From the IMG/VR virus record IMGVR_UViG_3300017751_000019, positions 1 through 56,405 of that record: a DNA stretch of 56,405 bases; one strand, written 5' to 3'. Positions 1-9,598 of the stretch are shown here, in pieces. The notes under the pieces are model-generated. The model was not told where the DNA came from and did no database searches. It was given only the letters and a program-made list of their open reading frames with translations. The stretch is from a virus. Numbering within the stretch: position 1 is the stretch's first letter; each line of letters begins with the position of its first letter. Position numbers and translations under genes: made by a program.

Positions 1-99
1 GACAAGGATTCTCTTGCTGACTCCTGCTACGGAGTAAGTGACGATGTACTCATTGGTATCTGAGTCATATCCCACGATGTCATAATTAATCGTGCTCAT
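1..99 (-). CDS. Partial small unknown protein (cassette copy A)
   Basis: The first 33 codons of a gene that runs off the left edge of the window. It starts at an ATG (97-99) overlapping the TGA of the DUF6065 gene before it, behind a GGGAAAGA-type ribosome site. The visible residues align without gaps to the start of the complete 88-residue protein at 55849-56115, about 21 of 33 identical, sharing Y-D-x-D-T, E-Y, V-T-Y and V-A-G. Function is unknown. It is the second gene of a duplicated two-gene cassette. Confidence 0.8.
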   Translation of the reverse strand, partial: MSTINYDIVGYDSDTNEYIVTYSVAGVSKRILV

Positions 100-800
100 T
101 TTCTTTCCCACATAGTTTCTCGATACAGGCTTGGCTGAGACGATCTTCGCTCTCGGGTGAGATTAAGGGTCTCGATCTCTTTGCTATTCATAGCACGTAT
201 CTCTGGTTTCTTGTTCATGCCTCGTTTAAAAGGTATGGCTTGGGCAATAGGATAGCCGCGAGGCAATCTTATGGTCGTCCCTTTTTGTTTTAGGAATGAG
301 GGGAAGTTTACAAACTCAAAATACTTGTCTGTCTCAACGATGCCGCTCATGCACTCGATGATGTTGTTCTCACGGTTGAGAGGGGGGACAAAAAGTGTTG
401 ACCATCCGGGAGGGGTTTTCAGGTGCCAGTAGTTTAGGAACTTGAGGGGTGGGGACGGCAATCCGTGATGCCCTTTGATTTGAAAGTTTTCATGCGGCTC
501 GATCACACCACGAGTAAAATCTGTCCTCCAGTCCACGCCGCTGCCGTCCTCGTTGACTACGATTTCTATTTCGGCAGGCGTAACCATGAGGTAGCCTGAG
601 ACCATCGCGTCAAGAAAGGGTGGACATCTTTTAATGGTTCGGTAGGGCCAGACTTCGGAGTCGTCTTTGTCCTCGTGCTGGAAGTTTTTTAGCTTCTTGA
701 ACCAGTCGGGTATATGGGATCGAGCAGGCTTTGGTTCAGGGATAATTCCGTAAAGCTCGGGTTCAGTTGTAAAGGTTACTTTAGATTTACTTAATATCAT
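96..800 (-). CDS. DUF6065-like phage protein (cassette copy A)
   Basis: A 234-residue soluble protein. Its layout (P-E-P-x-P-A near residue 22, I-P-D-W-F, then [10 protein letters not shown]-x-S-G-Y around residues 57-70, and a C-terminal [13 protein letters not shown] segment) resembles the uncharacterised DUF6065 family, recalled from memory and not searched. No enzyme motif is evident. The start ATG (798-800) overlaps the TGA of the glycine-rich protein gene. The C-terminal 84 residues are about 80 percent identical to the partial copy at 56112-56405, so the phage carries two versions. Its position among late genes suggests a virion-linked or late role, which is inference. Confidence 0.7.
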   Translation of the reverse strand: MILSKSKVTFTTEPELYGIIPEPKPARSHIPDWFKKLKNFQHEDKDDSEVWPYRTIKRCPPFLDAMVSGYLMVTPAEIEIVVNEDGSGVDWRTDFTRGVIEPHENFQIKGHHGLPSPPLKFLNYWHLKTPPGWSTLFVPPLNRENNIIECMSGIVETDKYFEFVNFPSFLKQKGTTIRLPRGYPIAQAIPFKRGMNKKPEIRAMNSKEIETLNLTRERRSSQPSLYRETMWERK

Positions 801-2569
801 TGTCTCTCGAACGTAATGGTAACAGTGCCTGATGACACAGTGACTGGGATAGCCTGCTGTGCCTGAGTCACTGTTATACTTTGGTTCGAGTAGCTTGTCG
901 TCCCGCCCGCGTTACCGGATCCGCCTGCGTTTCCTGCCTTTCCTGACCAGTTGCTTGGTGCGGCATTGCCGGGGTTTCCTGAACCTCCACCAGTGCCTGC
1001 GCTGCCTGCGTTTCCGTTAGCCCCAGAGTTTCCGGCATTCCCGTTAGTTGCGCCATTTCCGTTGTTGCCGGGGTTTCCGTTTGATCCAGCGTTACCGGGA
1101 TTTCCTGATCCACCGCCGTTTGCGCCGTTACCGTTGTTGCCGTAAGAGCCTACGTTGCCAGAAGCACCTGAGTTGCCAGAGTTGCCCGGGTTTCCATTGT
1201 TGCCTCTTCCTCCTCGACCACCGCCTGCTACGTTGTTCAAGCCTCCAGTCCCACCATTACCATAGTTGTAGGCGTTGGAGTTGCCGTCAGGACTTCCTGT
1301 AGCACCTACACCAACATTATTGTTTGTGGCGGGGAATCTCCCTCCACCTTGGCCTCCGCCGCCTCTCGCGCCACCGTTCCCTCGATTTCCTCTGGCTCCG
1401 TTGTTGCCCGCGTTTCCTGATGATCCGGGATTGCCGGGATTTCCTGCGTTTCCTCGTGCGCCACCGTTTCCGCGAACACCATTGTTTCCAGAGTTGCCCG
1501 GGTTTCCAGCGTTGCCTGCACTTCCTCCATTGCCGCGAACACCGTTGTTTCCGGGGTTTCCGGAGTTTCCGGGATTGCCCGGAGTTCCGCCGTTGCCGCC
1601 GGTGCCACTTGGCCCTGCCGCACCAGCATTACCTCTTGCGCCAGCGCTTCCTGCTGCTCCGCCTGCGAAGTTTGCGTAGTTGCCGAAGGTTGTTGCCGCG
1701 CCTGCATTACCGTTGCTTCCGGGATTTCCATTGGAGCCTGCGTTACCTGTAGAGCCGGGATTGCCTGCACTACCATTATTGCCTGCGTTTCCTGCTGTGC
1801 CGCTGTTGGCTCCGTTGCCGTTACTGCCTACGTTGCCAGAGTTGCCATTGTTACCTGAGTTGCCTGATGTAGCGCCGTTACCATTGGAGCCTACGTTTCC
1901 GGGGTTGCCGTTAGCTCCTGCTCCACCGGGGTTTCCGTTGTTTCCGAATCCGCGTCCATTGCCGTTGTTGCCATAGTTTCCAACTGGGCCGTTATTACCC
2001 GCGTTTCCCGGGGTTCCAGAGAGGCCAGCGCCACCGCCAGCGCCGCCATTGCCCCGGTAAGGGCCGCCTGCGGCGTTGCCGGGATTGCCCGGGGAGGCGT
2101 TCTTAAAGAAGACTGACCAGCCGCCACCACCACCTCCGCCGGGGCCGCCAGCCACGCCGGGGTTTCCGGGGTTGCCAGCATTGCCTGCGCCTCCGCCGTT
2201 GCCTCGGTTTCCTCGCGCACCATTGCTTCCGGAATTTCCTGAGTTGCCGGGGTTTCCTGAGTTTCCTGCTGAGCCACCGTTACCACGGACGCCATTATTC
2301 CCCGCGTTTCCGGGGTTGCCCGCGTTTCCTGCATTGCCTCTCGCTCCGGCATTTCCCGCGACACCCGGATTTCCCGGATTGCCAGCAGTGCCTTGATTGC
2401 CGGGATTGCCTGAGTTACCGGGATTCCCTGAATTACCGGACGAGCCTTTAGCCTGCACCGTTACCTTTGAGATTCCGGGCGGTAGATTAAAAGTACCCGA
2501 GGACGAGAGTGTTACCGTCCCCCCGGGAAATAGTGGGTCTGCTTTGAGAGCGGTTCCAAGGAAAGGCAT
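797..2569 (-). CDS. Gly-Asn-X repeat protein, adhesin/tail-tip-like
   Basis: A 590-residue protein. Residues 1-45 form a short beta-type domain ([12 protein letters not shown]) like the start of the glycine-rich phage domain family Gly_rich_2. Residues about 46-560 are almost continuous triplets G-N-x or G-x-x, where x is often P, S, A or N. The last 30 residues are again beta-like. Such triplets can form bundles of polyglycine II helices, as known for receptor-binding adhesins of some T4-like phages; applying that here is inference. It lies two genes downstream of a tail fibre gene, which fits a fibre tip or adhesin. The repeat is broken by a G-rich block with an aromatic W-S-V-F-F-K patch near residue 150. 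The DNA is GC-rich and repetitive, and produces long antisense ORFs that are artefacts. Confidence 0.75.
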   Translation of the reverse strand: MPFLGTALKADPLFPGGTVTLSSSGTFNLPPGISKVTVQAKGSSGNSGNPGNSGNPGNQGTAGNPGNPGVAGNAGARGNAGNAGNPGNAGNNGVRGNGGSAGNSGNPGNSGNSGSNGARGNRGNGGGAGNAGNPGNPGVAGGPGGGGGGGWSVFFKNASPGNPGNAAGGPYRGNGGAGGGAGLSGTPGNAGNNGPVGNYGNNGNGRGFGNNGNPGGAGANGNPGNVGSNGNGATSGNSGNNGNSGNVGSNGNGANSGTAGNAGNNGSAGNPGSTGNAGSNGNPGSNGNAGAATTFGNYANFAGGAAGSAGARGNAGAAGPSGTGGNGGTPGNPGNSGNPGNNGVRGNGGSAGNAGNPGNSGNNGVRGNGGARGNAGNPGNPGSSGNAGNNGARGNRGNGGARGGGGQGGGRFPATNNNVGVGATGSPDGNSNAYNYGNGGTGGLNNVAGGGRGGRGNNGNPGNSGNSGASGNVGSYGNNGNGANGGGSGNPGNAGSNGNPGNNGNGATNGNAGNSGANGNAGSAGTGGGSGNPGNAAPSNWSGKAGNAGGSGNAGGTTSYSNQSITVTQAQQAIPVTVSSGTVTITFERQ

Positions 2570-2902
2570 TTAGGACACCTTGATAGCTAGTTCGATAAAG
2601 TCGCTAGGTAAGTCTGATGCCTGAACTGCGTAATTTTGTTTGCGATAGCTGTCAGAGCCATCATCTGCTTCCCAGATAACAATGTCGTAAATAATTAGAG
2701 GTGTTTCAGAGAAGATAACTGGCTCTTCGTCTTCATCTCTAAACCATGTAGATAAGGCGGCTAGGCTTTCTGTTGGATCTTCATACTGTAAGTCAGTGAA
2801 CTGAATCGCTCGAGTATCTAGCCATGCACGCATCTGAGATGTCGCTAACTGCCCGACTTTTCCGTAGAGATGAATATTGTCATAGCGAACAGGAGTGGTC
2901 AT
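2570..2902 (-). CDS. Unknown 110-residue protein between fibre and adhesin genes
   Basis: A small acidic protein of mixed alpha/beta character, with Y-G-K-V-G near residue 13, a T-W-F segment near 52 and P-L-I-I-Y-D near 68. The spacing vaguely recalls a thioredoxin/glutaredoxin fold, but there is no C-x-x-C, so no redox function is claimed. It starts 2 bases after the fibre gene stop, and its TAA is directly followed by the next ATG, so it is translated with its neighbours. Its place between a fibre and a putative tip protein would suit a fibre assembly or connector role (inference). Confidence 0.65.
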   Translation of the reverse strand: MTTPVRYDNIHLYGKVGQLATSQMRAWLDTRAIQFTDLQYEDPTESLAALSTWFRDEDEEPVIFSETPLIIYDIVIWEADDGSDSYRKQNYAVQASDLPSDFIELAIKVS

Positions 2903-2904
2903 TG

Positions 2905-4926
2905 TTAAGCCTCATAGAATGACAGTGAAACATAAATTGTTGTGGAGCCCTTCACCATCAGCGCAGTGTAAATAGTTTCCTTGTTAGCGGAGGTATTTAC
3001 TGCTGGCTGTGTGGACGAACTGTTGTACTTGATTGAGTAGCCAGAGGGGGCGGCGAAGGTAAATGTTCTTCCGCCTGTGCCGTCTTGTTTAACGAAGATG
3101 GTTATTGTTCTCGCTGAACCAGCAGGGAGTTCGTCAGTGTCAGGCAAAGTGACTGTTGTGTCTCCAACCAAGGTGTATCGCACATTGTTGGTTGCGTCAG
3201 GAATTGTTTGAGCGCCTGTGACGCTAGTGTTTGTTGCGATGGTTTCTTGGAAATTCTCTAGGGTGACATCAGTGACTTTGTTGTTATCGAAGTCAATGTC
3301 ACCCGTCATGGTGCCGCCAGCAAGCGGCAACTTGGCGGCGATAGCATTGTTAGTTGTCGTTGCGAAGTTGGAGTCATCGCCTAGCGCAGCGGCCAACTCG
3401 TTTAGAGTGTCCAGAGCAGCGGGTGCGCTGTCCACGACATTTGCTACAGCCGTGTCCACGTATGTTTTGTTTGCGGCATGTCCGTTTGCTGTTGGGTTTG
3501 GAACTGTTATCGCAGTGGTTGTGGACGCGCCAATGTCAGCAATGGTCTGAAGGTTTAGTGTGGTCGGCACAAACGAGGACGAGCCAGTGTTGTAGACAAG
3601 GCCTTGGTTTGCTGTCGGAGTGGTTGCTGCGACATTGGATAGGTCGCCAATCGCTACGTTAGCGAAACCAGCGGAGCTTACAAACGATGATCCGTTGTAA
3701 ACCTTCATTGCATTTACAGATGTGTCGTACCAAAGGTCGCCTGTTGTGACACCACTAGGGGCTGACGCACTAATAAAGTAGGTCGTGGCAAAGGTGTTCA
3801 CATTGGTAATGTTGGTTGCGACCGTGTTCACGTTTGAGATTGAGCCCGCAACTGTGGTTACGTTGCTGTTGTTTCCTGATACAGCAGACACGTCACTGGA
3901 TATACCAGCAACTGTTGTTACGTTGGAACTGATTCCTGCAACTGTGTTTATGTTTGCATTGTTGCCTGCAACTGTTGTGATGTTGCTGTCGATGCCTGCA
4001 ACCGTGTTTACGTTTGCAATAGAGCCTGCGACAGCTCCGATTGTGTCGGTGCCTGTAAGGTTTGTTGCGACAGTACCAATGTCTGTTGCGTCTCCTGCTA
4101 CTGCTGTTACGTTGGCTGAGATTCCTGCGACAGTGTTTACGTTGGCGATGTTTGTTGAAACTGTGCCGATGTCTGAGGCATCGCCTGCGACAGCCGTTAC
4201 GTCTGATGCAATGCCAGCAACTGAGGTTACGTTTGCGGAGATTCCGCCAACAGTGTTTACGTTAGCGATGTTGGTTGCAACGGTGTTGATGTTTGATATG
4301 CCGGTAGCAACGGTTGTGACGTTGGCGCTGGTTGCCCAGTATTTCGCTGAGTAGTTTGTGCCGTCCACAGTACCACTGGTTTTGATTGCCCACTCAGAGG
4401 CGGCTCCCTTGCCAGCGGTATCAGTGATTCCTGTGCCGCCTATGGCCCATGCCTTTGCTGAGTAATCTGATCCTGATACAGCGCCATCAACTTTGTTTGC
4501 GTAGTTCTTTACGAGAGTGCCATCAATAATCTTCAGGAACTTGCTTGCATCTGGTGTTGCATTAGAGGATGTGTGGGCAACCGTACAGAGGAATGTGTCT
4601 TGGTCTTTGGTTGCAATGTCGAGAACTTTGTATGCGGTTGATGTGGCATAGGTGCCGCGTGCATTAAAGATTTCGATGCCAGAGTCAACATAGCTGTTTG
4701 CTGTTCCCACTCGGACTTGTAACTTGTTGTTGTCTGTCGTGAGCACCCTTACAGAAAAGATCGTCGGGTCAAAGATGCCTGTCGATGCGTTAAAGATGTC
4801 GCCAAGCATTTGAGCGATAGTGCGGTCGCCTAGCTCGGCATTCTCCATATAGGTGTCGAGGATGTGCTCGCCAGTCTTTGCGGAGACGAATCTTAGTTGC
4901 TCACTTGTTGGGCGTGTAATAGCCAT
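2905..4926 (-). CDS. Tail fibre-like protein with trimerising repeats
   Basis: A 673-residue protein. Residues 15-70 (Y-M-E-N-A-E-L-G-D-R-T and R-V-G-T) match the same region of the 515-residue protein at 47061-48608, suggesting a shared virion-anchor domain. Residues about 200-380 are a degenerate repeat of the type N-V-T-T-V-A-G-I-S, common in fibre shafts. Residues about 385-420 contain the P-S-G-V-x-T-G-D-L-W-Y-D motif seen in phage fibre and baseplate proteins. The C-terminal part is beta-rich. The start ATG overlaps the stop of the 67-residue gene. It probably contacts the host surface. Confidence 0.8.
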   Translation of the reverse strand: MAITRPTSEQLRFVSAKTGEHILDTYMENAELGDRTIAQMLGDIFNASTGIFDPTIFSVRVLTTDNNKLQVRVGTANSYVDSGIEIFNARGTYATSTAYKVLDIATKDQDTFLCTVAHTSSNATPDASKFLKIIDGTLVKNYANKVDGAVSGSDYSAKAWAIGGTGITDTAGKGAASEWAIKTSGTVDGTNYSAKYWATSANVTTVATGISNINTVATNIANVNTVGGISANVTSVAGIASDVTAVAGDASDIGTVSTNIANVNTVAGISANVTAVAGDATDIGTVATNLTGTDTIGAVAGSIANVNTVAGIDSNITTVAGNNANINTVAGISSNVTTVAGISSDVSAVSGNNSNVTTVAGSISNVNTVATNITNVNTFATTYFISASAPSGVTTGDLWYDTSVNAMKVYNGSSFVSSAGFANVAIGDLSNVAATTPTANQGLVYNTGSSSFVPTTLNLQTIADIGASTTTAITVPNPTANGHAANKTYVDTAVANVVDSAPAALDTLNELAAALGDDSNFATTTNNAIAAKLPLAGGTMTGDIDFDNNKVTDVTLENFQETIATNTSVTGAQTIPDATNNVRYTLVGDTTVTLPDTDELPAGSARTITIFVKQDGTGGRTFTFAAPSGYSIKYNSSSTQPAVNTSANKETIYTALMVKGSTTIYVSLSFYEA

Positions 4927-5129
4927 TAGATGTTCACCTTGAGGTTAGCCACTTCGATTTCGAGGTCGCGGACTTGCTTCTGTAGCTTCACGATTGTCTT
5001 GGCGTTGGTTGCGCCCCAATCAGTAGTGTTGAGATCGACCTGATTAAAGACGGCGTGGACATAGTTCACGATGTCAGTATCTAGATCGGGCTCCATTGCT
5101 GCTGCGAGTGCGTTTATCGTGTTAGCCAT
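4926..5129 (-). CDS. Small coiled-coil protein between portal and fibre
   Basis: A 67-residue protein with an acidic N-terminal half and a heptad-like C-terminus (K-L-Q-K-Q-V-R-D-L-E-I-E-V), likely a short coiled coil. It overlaps the end of the portal gene by 8 bases, and its TAA runs into the fibre ATG, so it sits in a tight late operon. Function is unknown; a minor structural or assembly protein is the natural guess from position. Confidence 0.65.
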   Translation of the reverse strand: MANTINALAAAMEPDLDTDIVNYVHAVFNQVDLNTTDWGATNAKTIVKLQKQVRDLEIEVANLKVNI

Positions 5130-7053
5130 TTTGCATCCTCTGTTTCTCGCTCATCGGAATAAGGTTTCCTTTCTGAGCTTCACGTTCGATTTGTTCCTGC
5201 GGCGCAACACTTGCTCCACGCATTTTCTCCATAAGGGCGATTTGCTGACTAGGTGAGTTACCCTGTTGCTTCTCTTCCTCGGAGATGCGGAACTGGTCTA
5301 GGTCTGAAATGCCAAGTGCGCGGATTGCTTCTTCTGCAATCTTGCCCATCTTGTATTCCATGTTGAGGCCAGTCTGGGACATGATCTGTAGCATGTTCAT
5401 CCACGTCTCAGCGTTTCGTGTTGGCTCCACGGGTAGCGTGCCATCGATAACGAGATAGTCGATCTTGCCTTGCAGGTCTTTAGCGCCATAGTCGATGTAG
5501 CCATCCTGAACCAAGTCAGCTAACTGACCGGGCATCTTGTCTTCATCGATCTTGATGGAGCCGTTAATTTCTAGTGCGTCCTGAATGTTCGAGGTCATCA
5601 TGCGAACCATTGGACGGATTGTCGTAGCCGAGATGACGCGACTTAAAACGCCAAGGCGCTGAGAGCCGAGCTGAGTCAGACGTTGGATTTCTGTTGCGGT
5701 TCTAACGTCTGGTGTCGGCATACCTTGTTGTGCATCGGATGCGCTGGACACTCGGTTCTTGAGTTCGGACATCGCTTGGATGTCGTTCCAGTGTCCACGG
5801 GTAACGTCAGGGACTTGAGCAATATAGACACCATCACCGGGTTTAGCTCCCGGCATGGTTCTCACAACACCCCAAGGGTTTCGGTCAATGAGGTCTGGCA
5901 CCATCACCTGTGTTGGATCAACAAAGATTAGGTTATTGAGCGCAGCCTGAACATTATCGATACGGCTTCGTAACAGCCACGTAGCAATGTCGTGCATGGG
6001 CAACATAAGATCATAGAGTGATTGTCCCCATGTTTTGTGTGTGTCGTTATAGAGGCCACCCATCACCATCGGGAACTGCTGACCGTATGGGTTTAGCTGC
6101 ATACGGATACAGACGTGCTCGTCTAGGATCGTGATGACCATCCAAATTTGTTCGATGGACGGAATGCCAATCTCATGTCCTGAGAATCGCACCCAACATT
6201 CGTCAGTGACGCGAGCGTCTCCCAGTGTGAAGTATGCGTGGTCTGCCATGCCTCCACTGTTCGGAGCGGCAGGATCAATATTAAGTCCACGGCCTTCTTC
6301 TTTGTGCCAGCGGTGGGCTTGCCAACCTGACTTCGCCGAACCTGTTCTGTGGCGTAGCTCGGGGTGATCCTTTAGCTTGGGGTATAGGCCAGTGTTGACT
6401 AGCGAGTTATATGACTGGTAGTCGGTGAACACGCAGAACTGCCACTGCTCCCATTCGCCCCAGCTTACTCTTGGGTCTGGGAAGCATCGGCGTGGATCAA
6501 TGTTGACGATACGGTTCTGGTTGTCATTGGCATCCCACACAATTTTGGTGGGGGCGAATCCGTAACGGATGCTATCGAGAAGCATCTGCGCCATTCTCGC
6601 TTCACCAGCAGTGCGTCGCATCTGTGAGTGCAGTACTCGCTCAAGAATCGATGCAGTCTTTCGGCTGTTGCGATCCAATCCCTCGAGCTGGAACATGGGG
6701 TTACGTCCACCCAGTGCGGCCATCAAGTAGGTGAGGACTGTGTCAGCAACAGCTCGCGTGTCTGCGACTACTGCCTTCTCGCGGAACTGAGTGGCATCTG
6801 GCGGAACCCAAACATCGTGCGCTCGATCAGCTTCTGTCCAGTGATCGTAGCGTTTCTTGATTTTGTTGTAGGACATGTCCACGCATGATTTAACGTAGTC
6901 AACAATGCGTCGCTCCTCATCTTCTTTGAGGTCACCGGATATGTCTTCGTATGCAACTATTTTGTTGGCGAGCCTAGAGAGATCAACCACTTGTCCATTG
7001 GTCGATGAGCCTGCGTAGTCCGCACCATAGTAGGTTCTTTTTTTGTCTGCCAT
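5122..7053 (-). CDS. Portal protein (head-tail connector)
   Basis: A 643-residue protein with the features of large podovirus-type portals. The N-terminal half has an R-Y-D-H-W segment near residue 64 and an A-D-T-V-L-T-Y-L-M region. A long central alpha/beta core (P-R-R-C-F-P-D-P near residues 172-179) follows, then a helical C-terminus rich in M and Q. The portal forms the ring at one capsid vertex through which the terminase pumps DNA. It sits directly downstream of the large terminase with a 49-base gap, the usual order. That gap carries the GGACGACCA word and a TTTATAAG box, so it may hold its own late promoter. Confidence 0.88.
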   Translation of the reverse strand: MADKKRTYYGADYAGSSTNGQVVDLSRLANKIVAYEDISGDLKEDEERRIVDYVKSCVDMSYNKIKKRYDHWTEADRAHDVWVPPDATQFREKAVVADTRAVADTVLTYLMAALGGRNPMFQLEGLDRNSRKTASILERVLHSQMRRTAGEARMAQMLLDSIRYGFAPTKIVWDANDNQNRIVNIDPRRCFPDPRVSWGEWEQWQFCVFTDYQSYNSLVNTGLYPKLKDHPELRHRTGSAKSGWQAHRWHKEEGRGLNIDPAAPNSGGMADHAYFTLGDARVTDECWVRFSGHEIGIPSIEQIWMVITILDEHVCIRMQLNPYGQQFPMVMGGLYNDTHKTWGQSLYDLMLPMHDIATWLLRSRIDNVQAALNNLIFVDPTQVMVPDLIDRNPWGVVRTMPGAKPGDGVYIAQVPDVTRGHWNDIQAMSELKNRVSSASDAQQGMPTPDVRTATEIQRLTQLGSQRLGVLSRVISATTIRPMVRMMTSNIQDALEINGSIKIDEDKMPGQLADLVQDGYIDYGAKDLQGKIDYLVIDGTLPVEPTRNAETWMNMLQIMSQTGLNMEYKMGKIAEEAIRALGISDLDQFRISEEEKQQGNSPSQQIALMEKMRGASVAPQEQIEREAQKGNLIPMSEKQRMQNG

Positions 7054-7082
7054 GCCGTGTAATTTGCCTTATAAAGTGTATG

Positions 7083-7091
7083 TGGTCGTCC
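7083..7091 (-). promoter_or_regulatory. GGACGACCA word upstream of the portal gene
   Basis: Read on the minus strand, the gap between terminase and portal contains CAGGGACGACCA, followed 8 bases later by TTTATAAGG and then the ATG. The same nonamer recurs in other minus-strand gaps (23079, 41091, 50888). It may be a late promoter element or an mRNA signal; the role is unproven. Confidence 0.4.
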
Positions 7092-7102
7092 CTGTGTCAG
7101 CG

Positions 7103-8728
7103 TTACTCGCCCCATCCTTTAAACATTTGCGTTCCGAATTGCGCGGACAAGGAATCCCTATTTCTCTGTGCTTCTTGATTGAGGGAGTTGCTCGCATTGA
7201 GAGAGCCGAACATGGCTTCCGGGGTAATTGTTTGGCGGGACAGGATGTCCACAGCCATAGACAGTGCATCGACTTGGTCATCGTGGCGACCTGCCGGGAA
7301 AGCTGTGCATTCTTCCACGAAATCGTCCAGCCACTTTGCTTTCTCGGGCAAGTGGACGCGACCACCTTGGATTAGGGGCGTGATTCCGTTGACTCGGCTG
7401 ACTTTGTCGTTGACTACCTTGTAGGGGACGACTGCCATGCCGGATTCTCGGCGTAAGTCTTGGATAATGGACTGGCCAGACGCCTTATCTTCCACATATA
7501 GGGCGCGGAGTCCCTTTCCTCGCCAAGATGCGTTGATGTTGATGAGCTTTTGGCGAAGGTCTGGGTATTCCCATCGTCCACGGTGGACTTCAACGATGTA
7601 TATGTCCCCGTCTTGGGTAAGACCAGCGACTATGGCGACCGAATAGTCCGATGTTTCCGTCTTTTTGAAGGCCGTATCTGCCGCAATGATGATTGTTTGG
7701 AAGTTATTGGGGTGCAAATCCTCTGGATAGTAGCTCCACCACTCTGATTTGAGGATGTTTCCGCCCTCAATGTAGGGTCTTTGCTGGTATAGAGAGGCAA
7801 AGTCGCGTGGGTTTAGGCGTTCTCGGCGTCTAAGTTCCTCGACAGGGAAGCGTTCTGGCCATAAGGCAACGTCTTCTTCCTCTTGGATGTAGCGTTTTGT
7901 CTTGGACAGGTTGCTTAGCTCGTTGGCTTCCACATACATAGGGTGTTCTGGCGGTAAGTGTCTTCGGGAAATCTTTTTTCCGCCTACCTTTCTTATGGCT
8001 GGATAGTCGAGGTGCATCCACATGCCTTCCTTCCAATCCTCTGTGCGCATAAGACGGCCTGCCAAGTCGTCTGGATGCCAGCGGGTGAGGATAACTATCT
8101 GGCTGGGTAACTGGCCTTTTGCGTCTGGCTGTAGTCGAGTGGAGAGGGCGGCTGTGTAGAAGTCCCAGATTTTGTTTCGCTGGGTTGCGGACTCTGCGTC
8201 CTCTCGAGATTTGGTTGGGTCATCCACTATAAGGAGGTTAGCGGGTCGGCCTGTTGTTGTACCGCCGATGCCTACGCCGAAGTAGGCTCCGCCCATCTCT
8301 GTTCTCCAGACGTCGGCTGCTCGACTGTCTGAGGACATGCGGAAGTCTGGGAATGCTTGCTGAACTTCCACGCCACTGGCTCTGTCACGCACTTGTCTAC
8401 CGAAGTCACTGGCCAGCATTGCGTTGTATGAGCAGGACAGGATGTAGCGGCTTGGGTTGCGTGCCATGTAATAGGCAGGAAAGAGGACGGTGGAGAATGT
8501 GGACTTGGCATGACGAGGTGGCATCGTGACAAGAATGTTTCTGGCGGGGCGTCCTTCTTCGTCTTCAAGGATTCCTTTCTCGAGGGCGTCGAGCTTGTTG
8601 ATTAAGTCTATCTGGAAGTCGGCGAGGTCGAAGGTGGGCTCGGCTACCTTAACGAATCCAAGGAATGATTTCTCTGCATCCTTGAGCTTGAGGAGGTGCT
8701 TGGCCGCTGCCGCACGAGATACGCTCAT
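7103..8728 (-). CDS. terL: Terminase large subunit (packaging ATPase/nuclease)
   Basis: A 541-residue protein that would drive ATP-dependent DNA packaging and cut concatemers. Walker A is P-P-R-H-A-K-S-T at 70-77, and Walker B is L-L-I-V-D-D at 165-170. A coupling-type L-T-R-W-H follows at about 214-218. The RNase H-like nuclease begins at A-A-D-T (D351) with D361, and ends with G-R-H-D-D-Q-V-D-A-L at about 480-489. The length is typical for the family. The ATG overlaps the stop of the 79-residue gene, and the portal follows. The set 9307 to 5122 is a standard packaging module. Confidence 0.95.
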   Translation of the reverse strand: MSVSRAAAAKHLLKLKDAEKSFLGFVKVAEPTFDLADFQIDLINKLDALEKGILEDEEGRPARNILVTMPPRHAKSTFSTVLFPAYYMARNPSRYILSCSYNAMLASDFGRQVRDRASGVEVQQAFPDFRMSSDSRAADVWRTEMGGAYFGVGIGGTTTGRPANLLIVDDPTKSREDAESATQRNKIWDFYTAALSTRLQPDAKGQLPSQIVILTRWHPDDLAGRLMRTEDWKEGMWMHLDYPAIRKVGGKKISRRHLPPEHPMYVEANELSNLSKTKRYIQEEEDVALWPERFPVEELRRRERLNPRDFASLYQQRPYIEGGNILKSEWWSYYPEDLHPNNFQTIIIAADTAFKKTETSDYSVAIVAGLTQDGDIYIVEVHRGRWEYPDLRQKLININASWRGKGLRALYVEDKASGQSIIQDLRRESGMAVVPYKVVNDKVSRVNGITPLIQGGRVHLPEKAKWLDDFVEECTAFPAGRHDDQVDALSMAVDILSRQTITPEAMFGSLNASNSLNQEAQRNRDSLSAQFGTQMFKGWGE

Positions 8729-8964
8729 ACAATGATTCCGGTTTTCTTTGTGAACTGGGCATCGGTTATTTTTTGAGCTAGGCGTCTGTCGTGGATGTTG
8801 TCAGCCATGATTCTCATGAAGTGATCCATCACGGCAGACTGATGTCTGTGCGGGGGAACCTCAGAGAGGTTGAGCTGGGACATGGCATTGCCAAGCTCAC
8901 TCATTGTCATGGATGATGCTGCCGCATCTTTCTGGATGTTCTTGACCATTCCTTTATTGCTCAT
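8725..8964 (-). CDS. Unknown 79-residue protein between terminase genes
   Basis: A small helical protein rich in Met and Gln, with no recognised motif. It overlaps the end of the small-terminase candidate by 11 bases and the start of the large terminase by 4. This position in the packaging operon allows a role as a terminase accessory factor, or as the actual small subunit if the upstream gene is something else. Its function cannot be read from sequence. Confidence 0.65.
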   Translation of the reverse strand: MSNKGMVKNIQKDAAASSMTMSELGNAMSQLNLSEVPPHRHQSAVMDHFMRIMADNIHDRRLAQKITDAQFTKKTGIIV

Positions 8965-9307
8965 CGATTACTTCCTCTTTGGTTTCTTCTTCGGTTTCAG
9001 CGATGCCATCGACACCGCTGGCTATTCTTTCAAGTTCCTCTCGGGACATTTCAGTGAGGTTTTTTACTGAATGTTCGTGCTGGTGATAGGAAGCTGAGAG
9101 GTCAGGAATGACCTTATTAAGGAGGCTAGAAAAGACCCTTGCTTGGGTGGGCGTCCACTCTATATGGCCCTTAACGACCTCGTCAGCCAGCGTGAGATGC
9201 GTCTGCATCTTGCTTGCTATCTGTCCTCGTAGGTTCGCTACCTGATGGGGTGATAAAGCGACTTGGCCAGTGGCCGTTTTGACTGATATTCGGGTAGTTC
9301 TACTCAT
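8954..9307 (-). CDS. terS: Probable terminase small subunit
   Basis: A 117-residue protein, first gene of the packaging operon, with a G-G-A-G ribosome site 6 bases before its ATG. The first half is a likely DNA-binding helical region (L-S-P-H-Q-V-A-N-L). The middle W-T-P-T-Q-A-R-V-F-S-S-L-L-N-K-V-I-P-D-L resembles the W-x-x-x-Q segment common in small terminases and replication-linked phage proteins. The C-terminus is strongly acidic, as in many small terminases that contact the large subunit. Assignment rests on that pattern and on position immediately before terL. Confidence 0.65.
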   Translation of the reverse strand: MSRTTRISVKTATGQVALSPHQVANLRGQIASKMQTHLTLADEVVKGHIEWTPTQARVFSSLLNKVIPDLSASYHQHEHSVKNLTEMSREELERIASGVDGIAETEEETKEEVIDEQ

Positions 9308-9471
9308 ATATAGCTCCAGACGTTTTCATTTTTGCTCGCGAGTCGAGACCCCCCGGTGACGTTGACGCGCACCACCGTGGGAGGCGGGGCCGGGATAGCC
9401 CCCCGGGGGGGTATATGGGCGCAGATTGGGTCGTGGCAGGGCTGAAACCCGCGCCGTTGCTGGGATTTCTC

Positions 9472-9490
9472 TCCCCTGAGAGGGGATTTT
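9472..9490 (+). terminator. Terminator-like hairpin
   Basis: TCCCCT and AGGGGA form a six-pair stem around a GAG loop, followed by TTTTC. It reads rightwards, away from the terminase genes, and would stop a transcript coming from the left part of the divergent region. Confidence 0.45.
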
Positions 9491-9598
9491 CTTGCGTGGG
9501 CGTTTCGCAGGCGCTGGAAAGGCACGCGAACGATGGGGTCTGGGGAGATTTTGTAACCATTTCAGCACATTACCCGTGCGTGCGTGGGTGTGTCGTCC

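Noticed and set aside
951-2396. Several plus-strand ORFs rich in Pro, Leu and Phe or Arg/Cys
   Set aside because: They are antisense translations of the Gly-Asn-X repeat gene, lack ribosome sites and end where the repeat ends.
2570-2902. Glutaredoxin annotation for the 110-residue protein
   Set aside because: The fold impression is weak and there is no C-x-x-C or single active-site Cys.
3790-4330. Repeat array that could suggest CRISPR
   Set aside because: Units are degenerate, in frame, and encode N-V-T-T-V-A-G type fibre repeats; there are no constant repeats with unique spacers.
3785-4354. 189-residue plus-strand ORF with regular repeats
   Set aside because: It is the reverse reading of the fibre repeat region; the repeats follow the codons of the minus-strand gene.
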